Shown piece after piece: positions 42,104 through 50,429 of a stretch of 64,000 nt of DNA. The notes below the pieces were generated by a model. The model saw only the letters and a list, made by a program, of their open reading frames with translations, had not been told where the DNA came from and did no database searches. Location: contig NZ_JAIUZP010000014.1 of assembly GCF_020171315.1 (NCBI RefSeq), positions 1 through 64,000 of the forward strand, written 5' to 3'. Position 1 is the first letter of the stretch, and each line of letters opens with the position of its first letter. This stretch comes from Pseudooceanicola nanhaiensis. Its GTDB lineage: Bacteria > Pseudomonadota > Alphaproteobacteria > Rhodobacterales > Rhodobacteraceae. The translations under genes were made by a program, and so were the position numbers.

Positions 42104-43498
42104 ATGTACGACACGATCATCCGCGGTGGCCGCGTCTCGACCGCCAGCGATACTTTCGACAGCGACATCGCGATCCGCGACGGCAAGATCGTGGCCCTCG
42201 GCCATGATCTGGGCGAGGCGGCAGAGGTGATCGACGCCTCGGGCCTCTGGGTGCTGCCCGGCGGGATCGACAGCCACGTCCATATTTCCCAGCCCTCGGG
42301 CGAGGGGATCGTCATGGCGGATGATTTCGAAAGCGCCACCCGCTCCGCCGTGATCGGCGGCAATACGATGCTGCTGCCCTTCTGCCTGCAGGAACGCGGC
42401 GACAGCCTGCGGCAGGCGGTCACCGACTACCACGCCAAGGCCGAGGGCGCCTGCTACACCGACGTGTCCTTCCACCTGATCATCACCGATCCCACGCCCT
42501 CCGTGCTGGGGCAGGAACTGCCCGCGCTCGTGGCCGACGGCTATACCTCCTTCAAGGTCTTCATGACCTACGAGGGCATGGCCCTGACCGACATGGAAAT
42601 GCTCAAGGTCATGGCCGTGGCCCGCGACACCGGCGCCCTCGTCATGGTCCACGCCGAGAATTACGACATGATCCGCTTCATGACCGAGCAGCTGGAGGCC
42701 GCGGGCATGACCGCGCCGCGCCACCACGCCACCTCGCGTCCCATCGTGGTGGAGCGTGAGGCGACCCACCGCGCGATCTCGCTGGCCGAGCTGTCGGACA
42801 TTCCCCTGATGGTCGTCCATGTCTCCAACCGCGAGGCGACGGAAGAAATCCGCCGCGCCCAGTCCCGGGGCCTCAACATCCGGGGCGAGACCTGCCCGCA
42901 ATACCTCGTCCTGACCGAGGATGACCTCGACGGGCTGAACATGGAGGGCGCGAAATACGTCTGCTCCCCGCCGCCCCGTGACCTCGACAGCCAGAAGGCC
43001 TGCTGGGAGGGGCTGCAACAGGGCGTGTTCAACGTCTACTCCTCGGACCACAGCCCGTTCCGCTACGACGATCCGGCGGGCAAGCTCTTCCCCAAGGGCC
43101 GCACCTCCTTCCGCTGGGTGCCCAACGGCATCCCCGGCGTCGGCGCGCGCCTGCCGATCCTCTTCTCCGAGGGCGTCGTGAAGGGCCGGATCGACATCAA
43201 CCGTTTCGTGGCCCTGACCGCCACGAACCACGCCAAGACCTATGGCCTCTACCCGCGCAAGGGCACCATCGCCATCGGGGCCGATGCCGACATCACGCTC
43301 TGGGATCCCGAGAAGCGCCAGACCCTGACCCACGCGCTGCTGCAGGACGGCGCCGATTACACCCCCTACGAGGGGATGGAGATCACCGGCTGGCCCGTCA
43401 CCACCATGGTGCGCGGCAAGACCGTGGTCCGTGACGGCGCGCTGCAGGATGCCAAGGGCCACGGCGAACATATCTCGCGCGGCTTCACGCAGGGCTGA
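42104..43498 (+). CDS. hydA: hydantoinase/dihydropyrimidinase-type amidohydrolase
   Basis: This encodes 464 aa, the usual length. The two-metal amidohydrolase site is complete: His58 and His60 (GIDSHVH), the lysine to be carbamylated Lys151 (SFKVFMTY), His183 (VMVHAENYD), His239 (MVVHVSN) and Asp315 (YSSDHSPF). It opens cyclic amides such as hydantoins or dihydropyrimidines. Together with the decarboxylase-like enzyme, GntR and the TRAP transporter, it forms a small uptake-and-degradation locus. D-hydantoinase, dihydropyrimidinase and allantoinase activities cannot be told apart here. Confidence 0.9.
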   Translation: MYDTIIRGGRVSTASDTFDSDIAIRDGKIVALGHDLGEAAEVIDASGLWVLPGGIDSHVHISQPSGEGIVMADDFESATRSAVIGGNTMLLPFCLQERGDSLRQAVTDYHAKAEGACYTDVSFHLIITDPTPSVLGQELPALVADGYTSFKVFMTYEGMALTDMEMLKVMAVARDTGALVMVHAENYDMIRFMTEQLEAAGMTAPRHHATSRPIVVEREATHRAISLAELSDIPLMVVHVSNREATEEIRRAQSRGLNIRGETCPQYLVLTEDDLDGLNMEGAKYVCSPPPRDLDSQKACWEGLQQGVFNVYSSDHSPFRYDDPAGKLFPKGRTSFRWVPNGIPGVGARLPILFSEGVVKGRIDINRFVALTATNHAKTYGLYPRKGTIAIGADADITLWDPEKRQTLTHALLQDGADYTPYEGMEITGWPVTTMVRGKTVVRDGALQDAKGHGEHISRGFTQG

Positions 43499-43504
43499 AC
43501 CGCA

Positions 43505-43537
43505 AACGCCCGCGCCGGGTCTCCCCGCGCGGGCGTT
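43505..43537. terminator. terminator between convergent genes
   Basis: AACGCCCGCG (43505-43514) pairs with CGCGGGCGTT (43528-43537). It sits directly after the hydantoinase stop and upstream of the convergent permease stop at 43559, and is likely to serve both strands. Confidence 0.7.
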
Positions 43538-43558
43538 CCTCAGCCTTGGACAGGCCCC

Positions 43559-44443
43559 CTACCCTTTCACACCGGACATGGTGATCCCCCGCACGAAGGC
43601 GCGCCGGGCAAAGAGGAAGACCAGCAGCATCGGCACCGTCACCACGGTCGCCGCCGCGAAGGTCCGGCCATAGTTGATGTCGAAGGTGGACTTGTACTGC
43701 ATCATCGACAGGGTCGCGGTCATCTTCTCCTGGCTCTGCACCACGATCAGCGGCCAGTAGAGGTCGTTCCAGTGCGACACGAAGGAAAAGACCGAGAAGG
43801 CCGCCGCTGCCGGCACCGCCGCGGGCAGGATCAGCCGCAGCACGATCTCGATTTCCGTGAACCCGTCCACCCGCGCCGCCTGAATGATCGAATCCGGATA
43901 GGCGCGGAAGAACTGGCGGAACAGGAAGATCGCGAAGACCGAGACGAGGAAGGGGAACATCATCGACAGGTAGGTGTCGAGCAGCCCCGCCTTCACCAGC
44001 CCGAGGTAGATCGGGATCGAGGTCACGTTGATCGGCACCGTCAGGCAGGCAATCACCGTACCCAGCAGTATGGTCGATCCCCGGAACTTCAGCTTGGCCA
44101 GGGCATAGGCCGCAGGCACCGCGGTCGCCAGCTGCACCACGAGGATGCCGACGCAGACGATCATGCTGTTGGTCAGGTAGCGCAGGTAGGGCTGCGTCAC
44201 CAGCACGTCGTAATAGTTCTGCCAGCCCGCAAAGGTCTTGGGCCAGAGGGTGAAATCGCTGTCAAAGACCTCGGACGTCGGCTTCAGGCTCGACGAGACC
44301 ATCCAGAGGAACGGGAACACCATCAGCCAGGCCCCCAGCAGAAGCAGCAGCGTGACGATGATCCGCCCCGGCGTGACGCGCGACAGCGCACCCGTGATGC
44401 GGTCGGTCAGGGACAGGTCGGGGGTATGTGTCAGATCGCTCAT
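43559..44443 (-). CDS. ugpE: ABC transporter permease (UgpE/MalG type)
   Basis: This encodes 294 aa from the ATG preceded by GAGG. Six hydrophobic segments are present, with the EAA loop FRAYPDSIIQAARVDGFTEIEIVLRLILPAAVPAAAAFSVFSFVSHWNDLYWPLIV that touches the ATPase. The C-terminus FARRAFVRGITMSGVKG is typical of CUT1 permeases. It is the last gene of the operon ugpB-ugpC-ugpA-ugpE. Confidence 0.92.
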   Translation of the reverse strand: MSDLTHTPDLSLTDRITGALSRVTPGRIIVTLLLLLGAWLMVFPFLWMVSSSLKPTSEVFDSDFTLWPKTFAGWQNYYDVLVTQPYLRYLTNSMIVCVGILVVQLATAVPAAYALAKLKFRGSTILLGTVIACLTVPINVTSIPIYLGLVKAGLLDTYLSMMFPFLVSVFAIFLFRQFFRAYPDSIIQAARVDGFTEIEIVLRLILPAAVPAAAAFSVFSFVSHWNDLYWPLIVVQSQEKMTATLSMMQYKSTFDINYGRTFAAATVVTVPMLLVFLFARRAFVRGITMSGVKG

Positions 44444-44454
44444 GTCCTCAGCCC

Positions 44455-45339
44455 TCACTCAGCGGCCTTGTCGGCCATCAGGGTCTGGATCAGCGCAAAG
44501 ACGAAGATCACGCCCAGGAAGAAGACCGACAGCGCCGCCGCGTAGCCCATGTTGAAATACTCGAACCCCTCAAGGAACGTCAGGTAGAGGAACACCTCCG
44601 AGGCATGGGCCGGCTGGCCCTGCGTCAGGATCGCCACCGTGTCGAAAAGCTTGAACGCCGTGATCGACGAGGTGACCGCCACGAAGACCGAGGTCGGCGC
44701 AAGCGCAGGCCATGTCACCCGCAGGAACTCGTCCACCGGGTGATCCGCCCCGTCGATCCGCGCCGCGTCATAGAGGCTGCGCGGGATCGCCGTCAGCCCG
44801 GCGATGAACAGCACCATGTTGAAGCCGATGATCGCCCACAGCGAGATCCCCGCCAGCGAGAACAGCACCACCTCGGGCGAGCCGAGGAAGTTCACCGGCC
44901 CGATCCCGATATTGCCCAGCCATTCGTTCAGGATGCCCTGCCGGCTGTCCATCAGCGCCGACCAGACCAGCGCCATCGCCGTCAGGGTCGAGGTCACGGG
45001 CATGAAGTAGAGGATCTCGAAGACCGAGCGGAACTGCTTGCGCTTCTGGATCGAGATCGCCAGCCACAGCGGGATGACGAAGGCGCAGGGCAGGAAGACC
45101 GCCGCATAGACCGCCGTATTGCGCAGCGCGTTGCCGAACTGCGCGTCCCCGAACATCTTGATGTAATTGGCGAAACCGACCCATTCCCAGTAGTCGCTGA
45201 TCAGCGTGTAATCGGTCAGCGAGGCCAGCACCACGGCGATCATCGGCCCGATATAGATCAACAGGATCAACACGATGGCCGGGGCCACCATGGCATAGGC
45301 CAGCCGGGCCTGCCGCCGTTGCAGAAGGGGCGCGCTCAT
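44455..45339 (-). CDS. ugpA: ABC transporter permease (UgpA/MalF type)
   Basis: This encodes 294 aa from an ATG overlapping the ATPase stop (ATGA); the much longer frame upstream runs through ugpC. Six membrane segments begin with LAYAMVAPAIVLILLIYIGPMIAVVLASLTDY. The EAA loop is IPRSLYDAARIDGADHPVDEFLRVTWPALAPTSVFVAVTSSITAFKLFDTVAILTQG. It partners UgpE in the membrane channel. Confidence 0.92.
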   Translation of the reverse strand: MSAPLLQRRQARLAYAMVAPAIVLILLIYIGPMIAVVLASLTDYTLISDYWEWVGFANYIKMFGDAQFGNALRNTAVYAAVFLPCAFVIPLWLAISIQKRKQFRSVFEILYFMPVTSTLTAMALVWSALMDSRQGILNEWLGNIGIGPVNFLGSPEVVLFSLAGISLWAIIGFNMVLFIAGLTAIPRSLYDAARIDGADHPVDEFLRVTWPALAPTSVFVAVTSSITAFKLFDTVAILTQGQPAHASEVFLYLTFLEGFEYFNMGYAAALSVFFLGVIFVFALIQTLMADKAAE

Positions 45340-46511
45340 GCCGGCACCTCCGTGCGCAGCGAGGCCCCCTGCCCCACGGCCAGCCGCTGACCACCCGCCC
45401 CGAAGAGCAGCACGGCACCCACCGGCACCTCGGCCGCGAAGGTTTCGGGCAGATGCAGCGGCGCGCTTGCGTCGGGCGCCTTCTGCACCCGCAGGCGCAG
45501 GGCCACGTCGGGCGCATGGGCCAGCGCCCCGTGCACCACCAGCTCGCCGCCCAGATCCTCGACCCCGTGGCGCACCACCTGCAGGCCGAAGGACGGGCCC
45601 GTGCCGCTGCCGGCCAGACGGATCGCTTCGGGGCGGATGCCCAGCATCAGGTCCGTGCCCTCGGGCTGGCCGCTGGCCACGGGCAGCGCCTGCCCCGCCA
45701 GCTGCAGCCCACCGGCCACCGCGCGCACCGGCAGCAGGTTCACCTCCGGCGAGCCGATGAACCGCGCCACGTCGATCGAGGCCGGATCGCCATAAAGCGC
45801 ACCCGGAGGGCCGACCTGCAACAGGTGCCCCTCCTGCAACAGCGCCACCCGGTCGGACATGGTCATCGCCTCGACCTGATCGTGGGTCACGTAGACGAAG
45901 GTCAGCCCCGACTTGCGATGCAGCTCCACGATCTCGCGGCGCACTTCGACCCGCAGCTTGGCGTCGAGGTTCGACAGCGGCTCGTCCATCAGGAAGAGGC
46001 TGGGATCGCGCACCAGCGCCCGGCCCAGGGCCACCCGCTGACGCTGCCCGCCGGACAGCGCCGCAGGCCGCCGGTCCAGCAGATGCGCAATGCGCAGCTG
46101 CTCGGCCACCTGCTGCACCTTGGCGGCAATCTCGCGCCGGGTCTGGGCATGGCCGGGGGTCACCCATTTCGCGCCGGGCAGACGCGCCCGCATCGGCAGG
46201 CGGCCCATGACCAGCGGCATCGCCATGTTCTGCGCCACGCTCATATGCGGGTACAGCGCATAGTCCTGGAACACGAGCGCCACGTTGCGAGCCTTGGGCG
46301 TGGCCTGATCGACCGCAACGCCGTCGATCTCGATCCGCCCGCTATCGGCGGTCTCGAGCCCCGAAATGATCCGTAACAGGGTCGATTTACCGCACCCCGA
46401 CGCCCCCACCAGCGACAGGAACTCGCCGTCCTGCACATCGAGGCTGATCCCCTTCAGGACCTGCGTTTCGCCAAAGGATTTCTTGATGTCGGTGAGGGTG
46501 AGCCGTGCCAT
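45336..46511 (-). CDS. ugpC: ABC transporter ATPase (UgpC/MalK type)
   Basis: This encodes 391 aa. Walker A is GASGCGKST (about 36-44), the Q-loop FQDYALYPHM, signature LSGGQRQRVALGRALVRDPSLFLMDEPLSNLDAKLRVEVRREI (Walker B and D-loop) and the H-loop YVTHDQVEAM. The C-terminal regulatory TOBE region is about 245-391. An extra stretch near residues 105-122 (PMRARLPGAKWVTPGHAQ) between Q-loop and signature is a small insertion. It powers import. Confidence 0.95.
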   Translation of the reverse strand: MARLTLTDIKKSFGETQVLKGISLDVQDGEFLSLVGASGCGKSTLLRIISGLETADSGRIEIDGVAVDQATPKARNVALVFQDYALYPHMSVAQNMAMPLVMGRLPMRARLPGAKWVTPGHAQTRREIAAKVQQVAEQLRIAHLLDRRPAALSGGQRQRVALGRALVRDPSLFLMDEPLSNLDAKLRVEVRREIVELHRKSGLTFVYVTHDQVEAMTMSDRVALLQEGHLLQVGPPGALYGDPASIDVARFIGSPEVNLLPVRAVAGGLQLAGQALPVASGQPEGTDLMLGIRPEAIRLAGSGTGPSFGLQVVRHGVEDLGGELVVHGALAHAPDVALRLRVQKAPDASAPLHLPETFAAEVPVGAVLLFGAGGQRLAVGQGASLRTEVPA

Positions 46512-46524
46512 GTCCTGAACCTGT

Positions 46525-46559
46525 AAAAAAGCAGGCGGGGGCCAGAACCGGCCCCCGCC
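46525..46559 (-). terminator. intra-operon attenuator between ugpB and ugpC
   Basis: On the minus strand a 10-bp GC stem (GGCGGGGGCC with GGCCCCCGCC) is followed by TGCTTTTTTAC, a typical terminator. It lies in the 67-base gap after the binding-protein gene. Partial termination here would make more binding protein than membrane components, as in many ABC operons. Confidence 0.8.
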
Positions 46560-46578
46560 CTTTTGGGTCTCTGCGCGA

Positions 46579-47856
46579 TCAGCGCTTCATCAGCTGTTCA
46601 GCGATGTCCTTGACCTGCGCGGCGCCATCCTCGGGGGTGGTCTCGCCCAGCATCACGGCGCGGAAGACGGACCGCTGGTCGCGCCAGATCTTCTCGGACT
46701 GGGTGCCCGGGTAACCCCACCATGCACCGGCGCGGGCGTATTGGCTCGACGGCGTGGCGAAGTAGGGCTCGGCCTTGTAGTAGGCGCCGAGGTATTCATC
46801 CTCCAGCGACATCACGTTGGTCGGCAGATAGCCGGTGTTCTTCGCGGTCAGCTCCTGACCTTTCGGGCCGGTCAGGAACTTCAGGTATTCCCAGACAGCC
46901 GCCTGTTTCTCGGGGTCCTGCGTGGTGATGATGCCCGCGTTGCCACCCGTCGGCAGGGTGCCGTTGGCGTCATCCCAGACGGTGAACTTGATCGAGCGCA
47001 GGTCAAAGCCTTCGCCCACGCGTTCCTGCATCAGCTTGGCCGAGGCGGGGGAGTTCGCGTAGAAGCCCATCTTGCCCGAGGTGAAGGCGGTCAGCTGGGT
47101 GTCGATGTCGGTGCGCGGGTCGTAACCGCCCTCGGTCACCATGCGGCGGGCCAGCTGCATGGCCTTCAGGCTGCGCTCGTCCGCGTCGAACGCCACGGTG
47201 TCGCCCGCGTCGTTCAGCATCTGGCCGCCCTGCTGGGCGATCAGCACCTGGAACATCCAGTCATCGCCCCACTGGTCCACGGCAAAGGACATGCCGTCGA
47301 TATCGTCCCCCAGCGCGTCGACCTTGGCGGCCAGTTCCAGCACGCCGTCCCAGTCGGTGGGGAAGTCTTCGACCTCGACGCCCGCTTGCTTCAGCAGGTC
47401 GGCGTTGACGTACCACTGCACGACCGAGGCGTTGAAGGGCATGCCGTATTGCACGCCGTCCACCTGGCCCAGGCCCAGCATCTGCTCGGAGTAGTTCGCG
47501 TCCTTCCAGCCCGCTTCTTCCTTGTCCATCAGCGTGGACAGGTCGGCGATCTGGCCGCGCTGCGCCATGGCACGGGCCAGCGAGGGCAGCTGGTTGTAGG
47601 CCTCGAAGGCGCAATCGGGCAGCGTGTTGGTGGCCGAGGCGCGCATCAGCTTGAGGTGCGTGTCCGAGTAGTTCTGCGCCGGAGCGGCATAGGTCACCTC
47701 GACCTCGTCCTGCATCGCGTTGAACATCTCGGCCAGCGGCTGGTGCTGGCGGCTCAGGTGGCCGGCGTTGGTCAGGCAGGTGATCTGGGTCTTAGCGTGG
47801 GCGGTGCCGGCAAGCGCCAGCGTGGCCACCACGGCCAGGGTGAACTTCGAGGTCAT
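46579..47856 (-). CDS. ugpB: ABC transporter substrate-binding protein (UgpB-like)
   Basis: This encodes 425 aa from the ATG preceded by AAGGAACG. The signal peptide is MTSKFTLAVVATLALAGTAHA. The fold is of the extracellular solute-binding family 1 (YGMPFNASVVQWYVNADLLKQAGVEVEDFPTDWDGVLELAAKV; GGNAGIITTQDPEKQAAVWEYLKFLTGPKGQELTAKNTGYLPTN; YARAGAWWGYPGTQSEKIWRD). The resemblance to UgpB and the divergent phosphodiesterase gene suggest glycerol-3-phosphate or a glycerophosphodiester as ligand, but sugar binding cannot be excluded. Confidence 0.88.
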   Translation of the reverse strand: MTSKFTLAVVATLALAGTAHAKTQITCLTNAGHLSRQHQPLAEMFNAMQDEVEVTYAAPAQNYSDTHLKLMRASATNTLPDCAFEAYNQLPSLARAMAQRGQIADLSTLMDKEEAGWKDANYSEQMLGLGQVDGVQYGMPFNASVVQWYVNADLLKQAGVEVEDFPTDWDGVLELAAKVDALGDDIDGMSFAVDQWGDDWMFQVLIAQQGGQMLNDAGDTVAFDADERSLKAMQLARRMVTEGGYDPRTDIDTQLTAFTSGKMGFYANSPASAKLMQERVGEGFDLRSIKFTVWDDANGTLPTGGNAGIITTQDPEKQAAVWEYLKFLTGPKGQELTAKNTGYLPTNVMSLEDEYLGAYYKAEPYFATPSSQYARAGAWWGYPGTQSEKIWRDQRSVFRAVMLGETTPEDGAAQVKDIAEQLMKR

Positions 47857-47991
47857 GGGTCGTTCCTTTGTGACGGGGGCCGGAGGGGGCCTTGGAAACC
47901 GCTGATCCGGGGGATGGCCCCGGCTCATGGGCGGCTCACTAGCCGGGAAAGCACGACGGAACGGCGACGGTTTTCCAAAGCTTCCATGGCG

Positions 47992-48067
47992 GTTGCGTGA
48001 CGCCTTCATGAACTTCGCCCCCTGCCCCGCCGCCATCGCCACGCCGTCGCAAAGCCGTTACGCAAAC
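47992..48067. promoter_or_regulatory. inverted sequence pair in the ugpB-phosphodiesterase spacer
   Basis: GTTGCGTGACG at 47992-48002 and CGTTACGCAAAC at 48056-48067 are imperfect reverse complements about 64 bases apart in the 246-base divergent spacer. They may be operator half-sites or a looping pair for a regulator not encoded nearby. No PHO box with CTGTCAT repeats was seen. The evidence is weak. Confidence 0.3.
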
Positions 48068-48102
48068 GCCCTATGGCGCGCTCCATTAACGGAGACCCCC
48101 TC

Positions 48103-48912
48103 ATGAAGATCATCCACATCACCGACACCCACCTCGTGCCTGCGGGCGAGACGCTCTATGGTCTCGACCCCACCGCGCGGCTCAAGCGGGTGCTCGACGA
48201 CGTCAACCATACGCATCCGGATGCTGGCCTCGTCGTCCTCACCGGCGACCTGACGCAGGACGGCAACCCGGTGGCCTATGCCCAGCTGGACGCGCTGCTC
48301 TCCGACCTGCCGATGCCGGTGCGCCTGCTGCTCGGCAACCACGACGCCCGCGACAACTTCCGCGCCGCCTTCCCGCAGCACCCGGTCGACAGCCACGGCT
48401 TCGTCCAGTCGATGATGGAGGTGCCCGGCTCCGACGACCGGCTGCTCTTCCTCGACAGCAACTCGACCACCGAGATCGGCGGCCGCTTCTGCCCCGAGCG
48501 TGCGGCCTGGCTGCGCGAAACACTCGCCACCTGCCCCCAGAGCCCGCTGACCGTCTTCATCCACCATCCGCCCGTGGCCCACGGCATGGCGCATTTCAAC
48601 AACATCGGGATGCATGATGCGAATATGCTGATGGAGATCCTCCGCGCCCATCCCGGTGGCGTTCGGCACATCTTCTTCGGCCACATCCACATCCCGCTGA
48701 CCGGCACCACCCGCGACGGGATCGGCTTCACCGCGGGCCGTGGCTGCACCCACCAGTTCCGGCAGGACTTCCTCAACCCCGCCCCCGACTGGGTCGCCGG
48801 CGTGCCGAACTATGCCGTCATCACGCTGACCGACGATCTGCTCTCCTGCCACGGCGTGGATACGCTCGACGCCCAGACGATCGCCCCGGCGACCTTCTGC
48901 GCTGGCCCATGA
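48103..48912 (+). CDS. cyclic-nucleotide/glycerophosphodiester metallophosphoesterase (GpdQ/CpdA-like)
   Basis: This encodes 269 aa from the ATG preceded by GGAG; a start 30 bases upstream was rejected. All calcineurin-type metal motifs are seen: DTH in IIHITDTHL, GDLTQDG, GNHD (LLGNHDARDNF), HHPP (FIHHPPVAHG) and GHIH (FFGHIHIPL). The family includes GpdQ (glycerophosphodiesters) and CpdA (cAMP). Because it is divergent from a Ugp-type transporter, hydrolysis of imported glycerophosphodiesters is the likelier role. It is cytoplasmic, having no signal peptide. Confidence 0.88.
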   Translation: MKIIHITDTHLVPAGETLYGLDPTARLKRVLDDVNHTHPDAGLVVLTGDLTQDGNPVAYAQLDALLSDLPMPVRLLLGNHDARDNFRAAFPQHPVDSHGFVQSMMEVPGSDDRLLFLDSNSTTEIGGRFCPERAAWLRETLATCPQSPLTVFIHHPPVAHGMAHFNNIGMHDANMLMEILRAHPGGVRHIFFGHIHIPLTGTTRDGIGFTAGRGCTHQFRQDFLNPAPDWVAGVPNYAVITLTDDLLSCHGVDTLDAQTIAPATFCAGP

Positions 48913-48920
48913 TCTGATCA

Positions 48921-48945
48921 AGGGGCGGACACGACGCCCGCCCCT
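48921..48945 (+). terminator. hairpin after the phosphodiesterase gene
   Basis: AGGGGCGG at 48921 pairs with CCGCCCCT ending at 48945, around a 9-base loop, 8 bases after the stop codon. No T-run follows, so it may be a weak terminator or mRNA end structure. Confidence 0.5.
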
Positions 48946-48968
48946 GCCCTTCTCCCCTTCCACACGCT

Positions 48969-49038
48969 GAGAGCCGAGAGCCGAGAGCCGAGAGCCGAGA
49001 GCCGAGAGCCGAGAGCCGAGAGCCGAGAGCCGAGAGCC
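48969..49038 (+). repeat. tandem repeat, 10 copies of GAGAGCC
   Basis: Ten perfect head-to-tail copies of the 7-mer GAGAGCC fill 70 bases in a non-coding gap. A 7-base unit changes frame at each copy, and the open frames over it are artefacts of the repeat. Perfect identity suggests recent slippage and probable copy-number variation between strains. Confidence 0.95.
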
Positions 49039-49060
49039 GGGCATCGCAGACGGCCCTGAC

Positions 49061-49090
49061 AAACGCCACCCCTCGCGGGTGGCGTTTTGC
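49061..49090 (+). terminator. terminator after the tandem repeat
   Basis: AAACGCCACC (49061-49070) pairs with GGTGGCGTTT (49078-49087), followed by a short T-rich end. It lies just downstream of the 7-bp tandem array and 35 bases before the first 70-bp structured repeat. Confidence 0.7.
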
Positions 49091-49124
49091 ATCTGCCCCC
49101 AGCGTACCGCCCTCCGTCCACCCC

Positions 49125-49194
49125 CCGCCCGGCCGCAGGCCGGGCAGCGCCGACCCGCCCCCATGGGGCGGCGCTGAAGCGCCACCCCGCGGGT
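49125..49194 (+). repeat. 70-bp structured direct repeat, copy A
   Basis: This matches copy B (54247-54316) at 62 of 70 positions without gaps. It folds into three hairpins: GCCCGGCC/GGCCGGGC, GCCCC(AT)GGGGC and GGCGC/GCGCC. Seven of eight differences fall in the loops of the first and third hairpins. The two copies are in the same orientation and bracket the TRIC gene and the replication module. The 230 bases from here to the TRIC gene hold no other recognised feature. Confidence 0.85.
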
Positions 49195-49424
49195 TTCTGC
49201 TGCCCTCCGCGTTTCCTGACCTCGGCCCGCATGGGGGCCTGTCGACGCCAAAGTGAGCGCCGCAAGGCGCCTCCCTCGCCGGGCCGATCCGCGACGGCAA
49301 GACCAGCCAGCCCCCCCCGGCTCGCCTCCCAATTCGCCCCCCGCCCCAACGTCGCCGCCCTGCCCCGCTTCCCAACCGCCTCCGCGCCCTTTAGAAGAGT
49401 GAGTCCTTTCACCGCGGGGCCCAC

Positions 49425-50045
49425 ATGAGCAGCATTCCCGTCGGGCTTTCGCTCGACCTCCTCGGCACTTTCGTCTTCGGGCTCTCGGGCGCGATGCTGG
49501 CGGTGCGCCGGCAGCTCGATCTCTTCGGCATCGCGGTGCTGGCGATCTGCACTGCACTGGCGGGCGGCATGGTCCGCGACCTGATGCTGGGCGCCACGCC
49601 CCCCGCCGCGCTGCACGACACGCGCTACCTCTACACCGCGCTCGCCTCTGCCGTCGTGGTCTTCTTCGGGCACCGGCTGATCGAGAAGATGCACCGTCCG
49701 GTCATGGTGCTCGACGCGCTCGGCCTCGGGCTCTTTGCGGTGGCCAGTTGCCGCAAGGCGCTGCTCTACGGGCTCGACCCGCTCTCAGCGATGCTGCTCG
49801 GCGTGGTGGCGGCGGTGGGCGGCGGCGCCCTGCGCGACATCCTCGTGACCGAGGTGCCCCGCGTGCTGCGCGAGGACATCTATGCCCTCGCCGCCCTGCT
49901 TGGCGCAGGCGTCGTCGTGGTGGGCCGGGCGCTGGACCTGCCGGATTTCTGGACCAGCGTGGCGGGTGTCCTGCTCTGCGCGCTGTTCCGGATCGTCAGC
50001 CACTGGCGGGGCTGGCAGGTGCCCCGGGCGCCGGGATCGTCCTGA
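49425..50045 (+). CDS. TRIC/YicG-family membrane protein
   Basis: This encodes 206 aa with six to seven membrane segments (LSLDLLGTFVFGLSGAMLAV; LFGIAVLAICTALAGGMVRDLMLG; YTALASAVVVFFGHRLIE; LDALGLGLFAVASCRKAL; AMLLGVVAAVGGGALRDILV; AALLGAGVVVVGRAL). The two internal repeats with GG(M/A)xRD are the mark of the UPF0126/YicG family, prokaryotic relatives of trimeric intracellular cation channels. Physiological substrates in bacteria are uncertain. It is a single gene between copy A of the 70-bp repeat and the parB region. Confidence 0.9.
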   Translation: MSSIPVGLSLDLLGTFVFGLSGAMLAVRRQLDLFGIAVLAICTALAGGMVRDLMLGATPPAALHDTRYLYTALASAVVVFFGHRLIEKMHRPVMVLDALGLGLFAVASCRKALLYGLDPLSAMLLGVVAAVGGGALRDILVTEVPRVLREDIYALAALLGAGVVVVGRALDLPDFWTSVAGVLLCALFRIVSHWRGWQVPRAPGSS

Positions 50046-50090
50046 GCGCCACGATTCGTATTATGTTAAGAGACAGCCTTCCCCGGGTCT

Positions 50091-50112
50091 GACCTTCCCC
50101 GCGGGGAAGGTC
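50091..50112. repeat. palindrome CTTCCCCGCGGGGAAG, copy 1 (22-bp perfect dyad)
   Basis: The 16-base core is extended by three matching bases on each side to a perfect 22-bp palindrome. It lies 46 bases after the TRIC gene, downstream of parB. It belongs to a seven-member family, six of them within 3 kb around parAB. Confidence 0.9.
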
Positions 50113-50243
50113 GGGGAAGCAGTGGCGCAGGATATGGCTCCCGGAACCGAAGGCGGCCTTGCCCGGCATGGCCCGGCTGTCGCCTCATTCGGAAGCCCAC
50201 GCAGGCGGAACTGACCCTCAGCCCGAGGCCCCAGCCAGCCGGA

Positions 50244-50263
50244 ACCTTCCCCGCGGGGAAGGT
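50244..50263. repeat. palindrome CTTCCCCGCGGGGAAG, copy 2 (20-bp perfect dyad)
   Basis: The core is extended by two bases each side. It lies in the non-coding stretch downstream of parB, about 150 bases after copy 1 and 165 before copy 3. Confidence 0.9.
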
Positions 50264-50347
50264 CCTCCCACCGGGTCGGGTGCCTCGAACGCAAGAGCCC
50301 TACGCGACCGAGAAGGCCTCCCGCCCCGGTCGGGACCCTCAAACGAA

Positions 50348-50376
50348 AGAGACCCCTCCGTGCCGGAGAGGTCTCT
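50348..50376. terminator. hairpin downstream of parB
   Basis: AGAGACC...CTCCG at 50348 pairs with CGGAG...GGTCTCT ending at 50376, around TGC, with one unpaired base on each arm. It lies between palindrome copies 2 and 3, near the end of the parAB operon, and probably ends that transcript. Confidence 0.55.
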
Positions 50377-50408
50377 AATCCCCACAACAGGGTCTGTTTG
50401 ATGACCAA

Positions 50409-50426
50409 TCTTCCCCGCGGGGAAGA
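50409..50426. repeat. palindrome CTTCCCCGCGGGGAAG, copy 3 (18-bp dyad)
   Basis: It lies just 3 bases beyond the parB stop codon. The core is extended by one base on each side. With copies 1 and 2 it forms a downstream cluster with roughly 150-165-base spacing. Confidence 0.9.
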
Positions 50427-50429
50427 CCC

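Noticed and set aside
47857-48102. PHO box in the ugpB spacer
   Set aside because: No tandem CTGTCAT-like repeats were seen, so phosphate control cannot be claimed.
48969-49038. Possible CRISPR array
   Set aside because: The units are 7 bases with no spacers, and no cas genes are present.
48058-49557. Long minus-strand frames over the tandem repeat, translating as LSALGSR repeats
   Set aside because: The repeat peptide comes from the 7-bp DNA array; the frames also run antisense through the phosphodiesterase and TRIC genes.
50061-50401. Short open frames downstream of parB containing FPAGK or LPRGE peptides
   Set aside because: The peptides come from the palindrome copies; the frames on both strands overlap, lack ribosome sites and cover a terminator-like hairpin.
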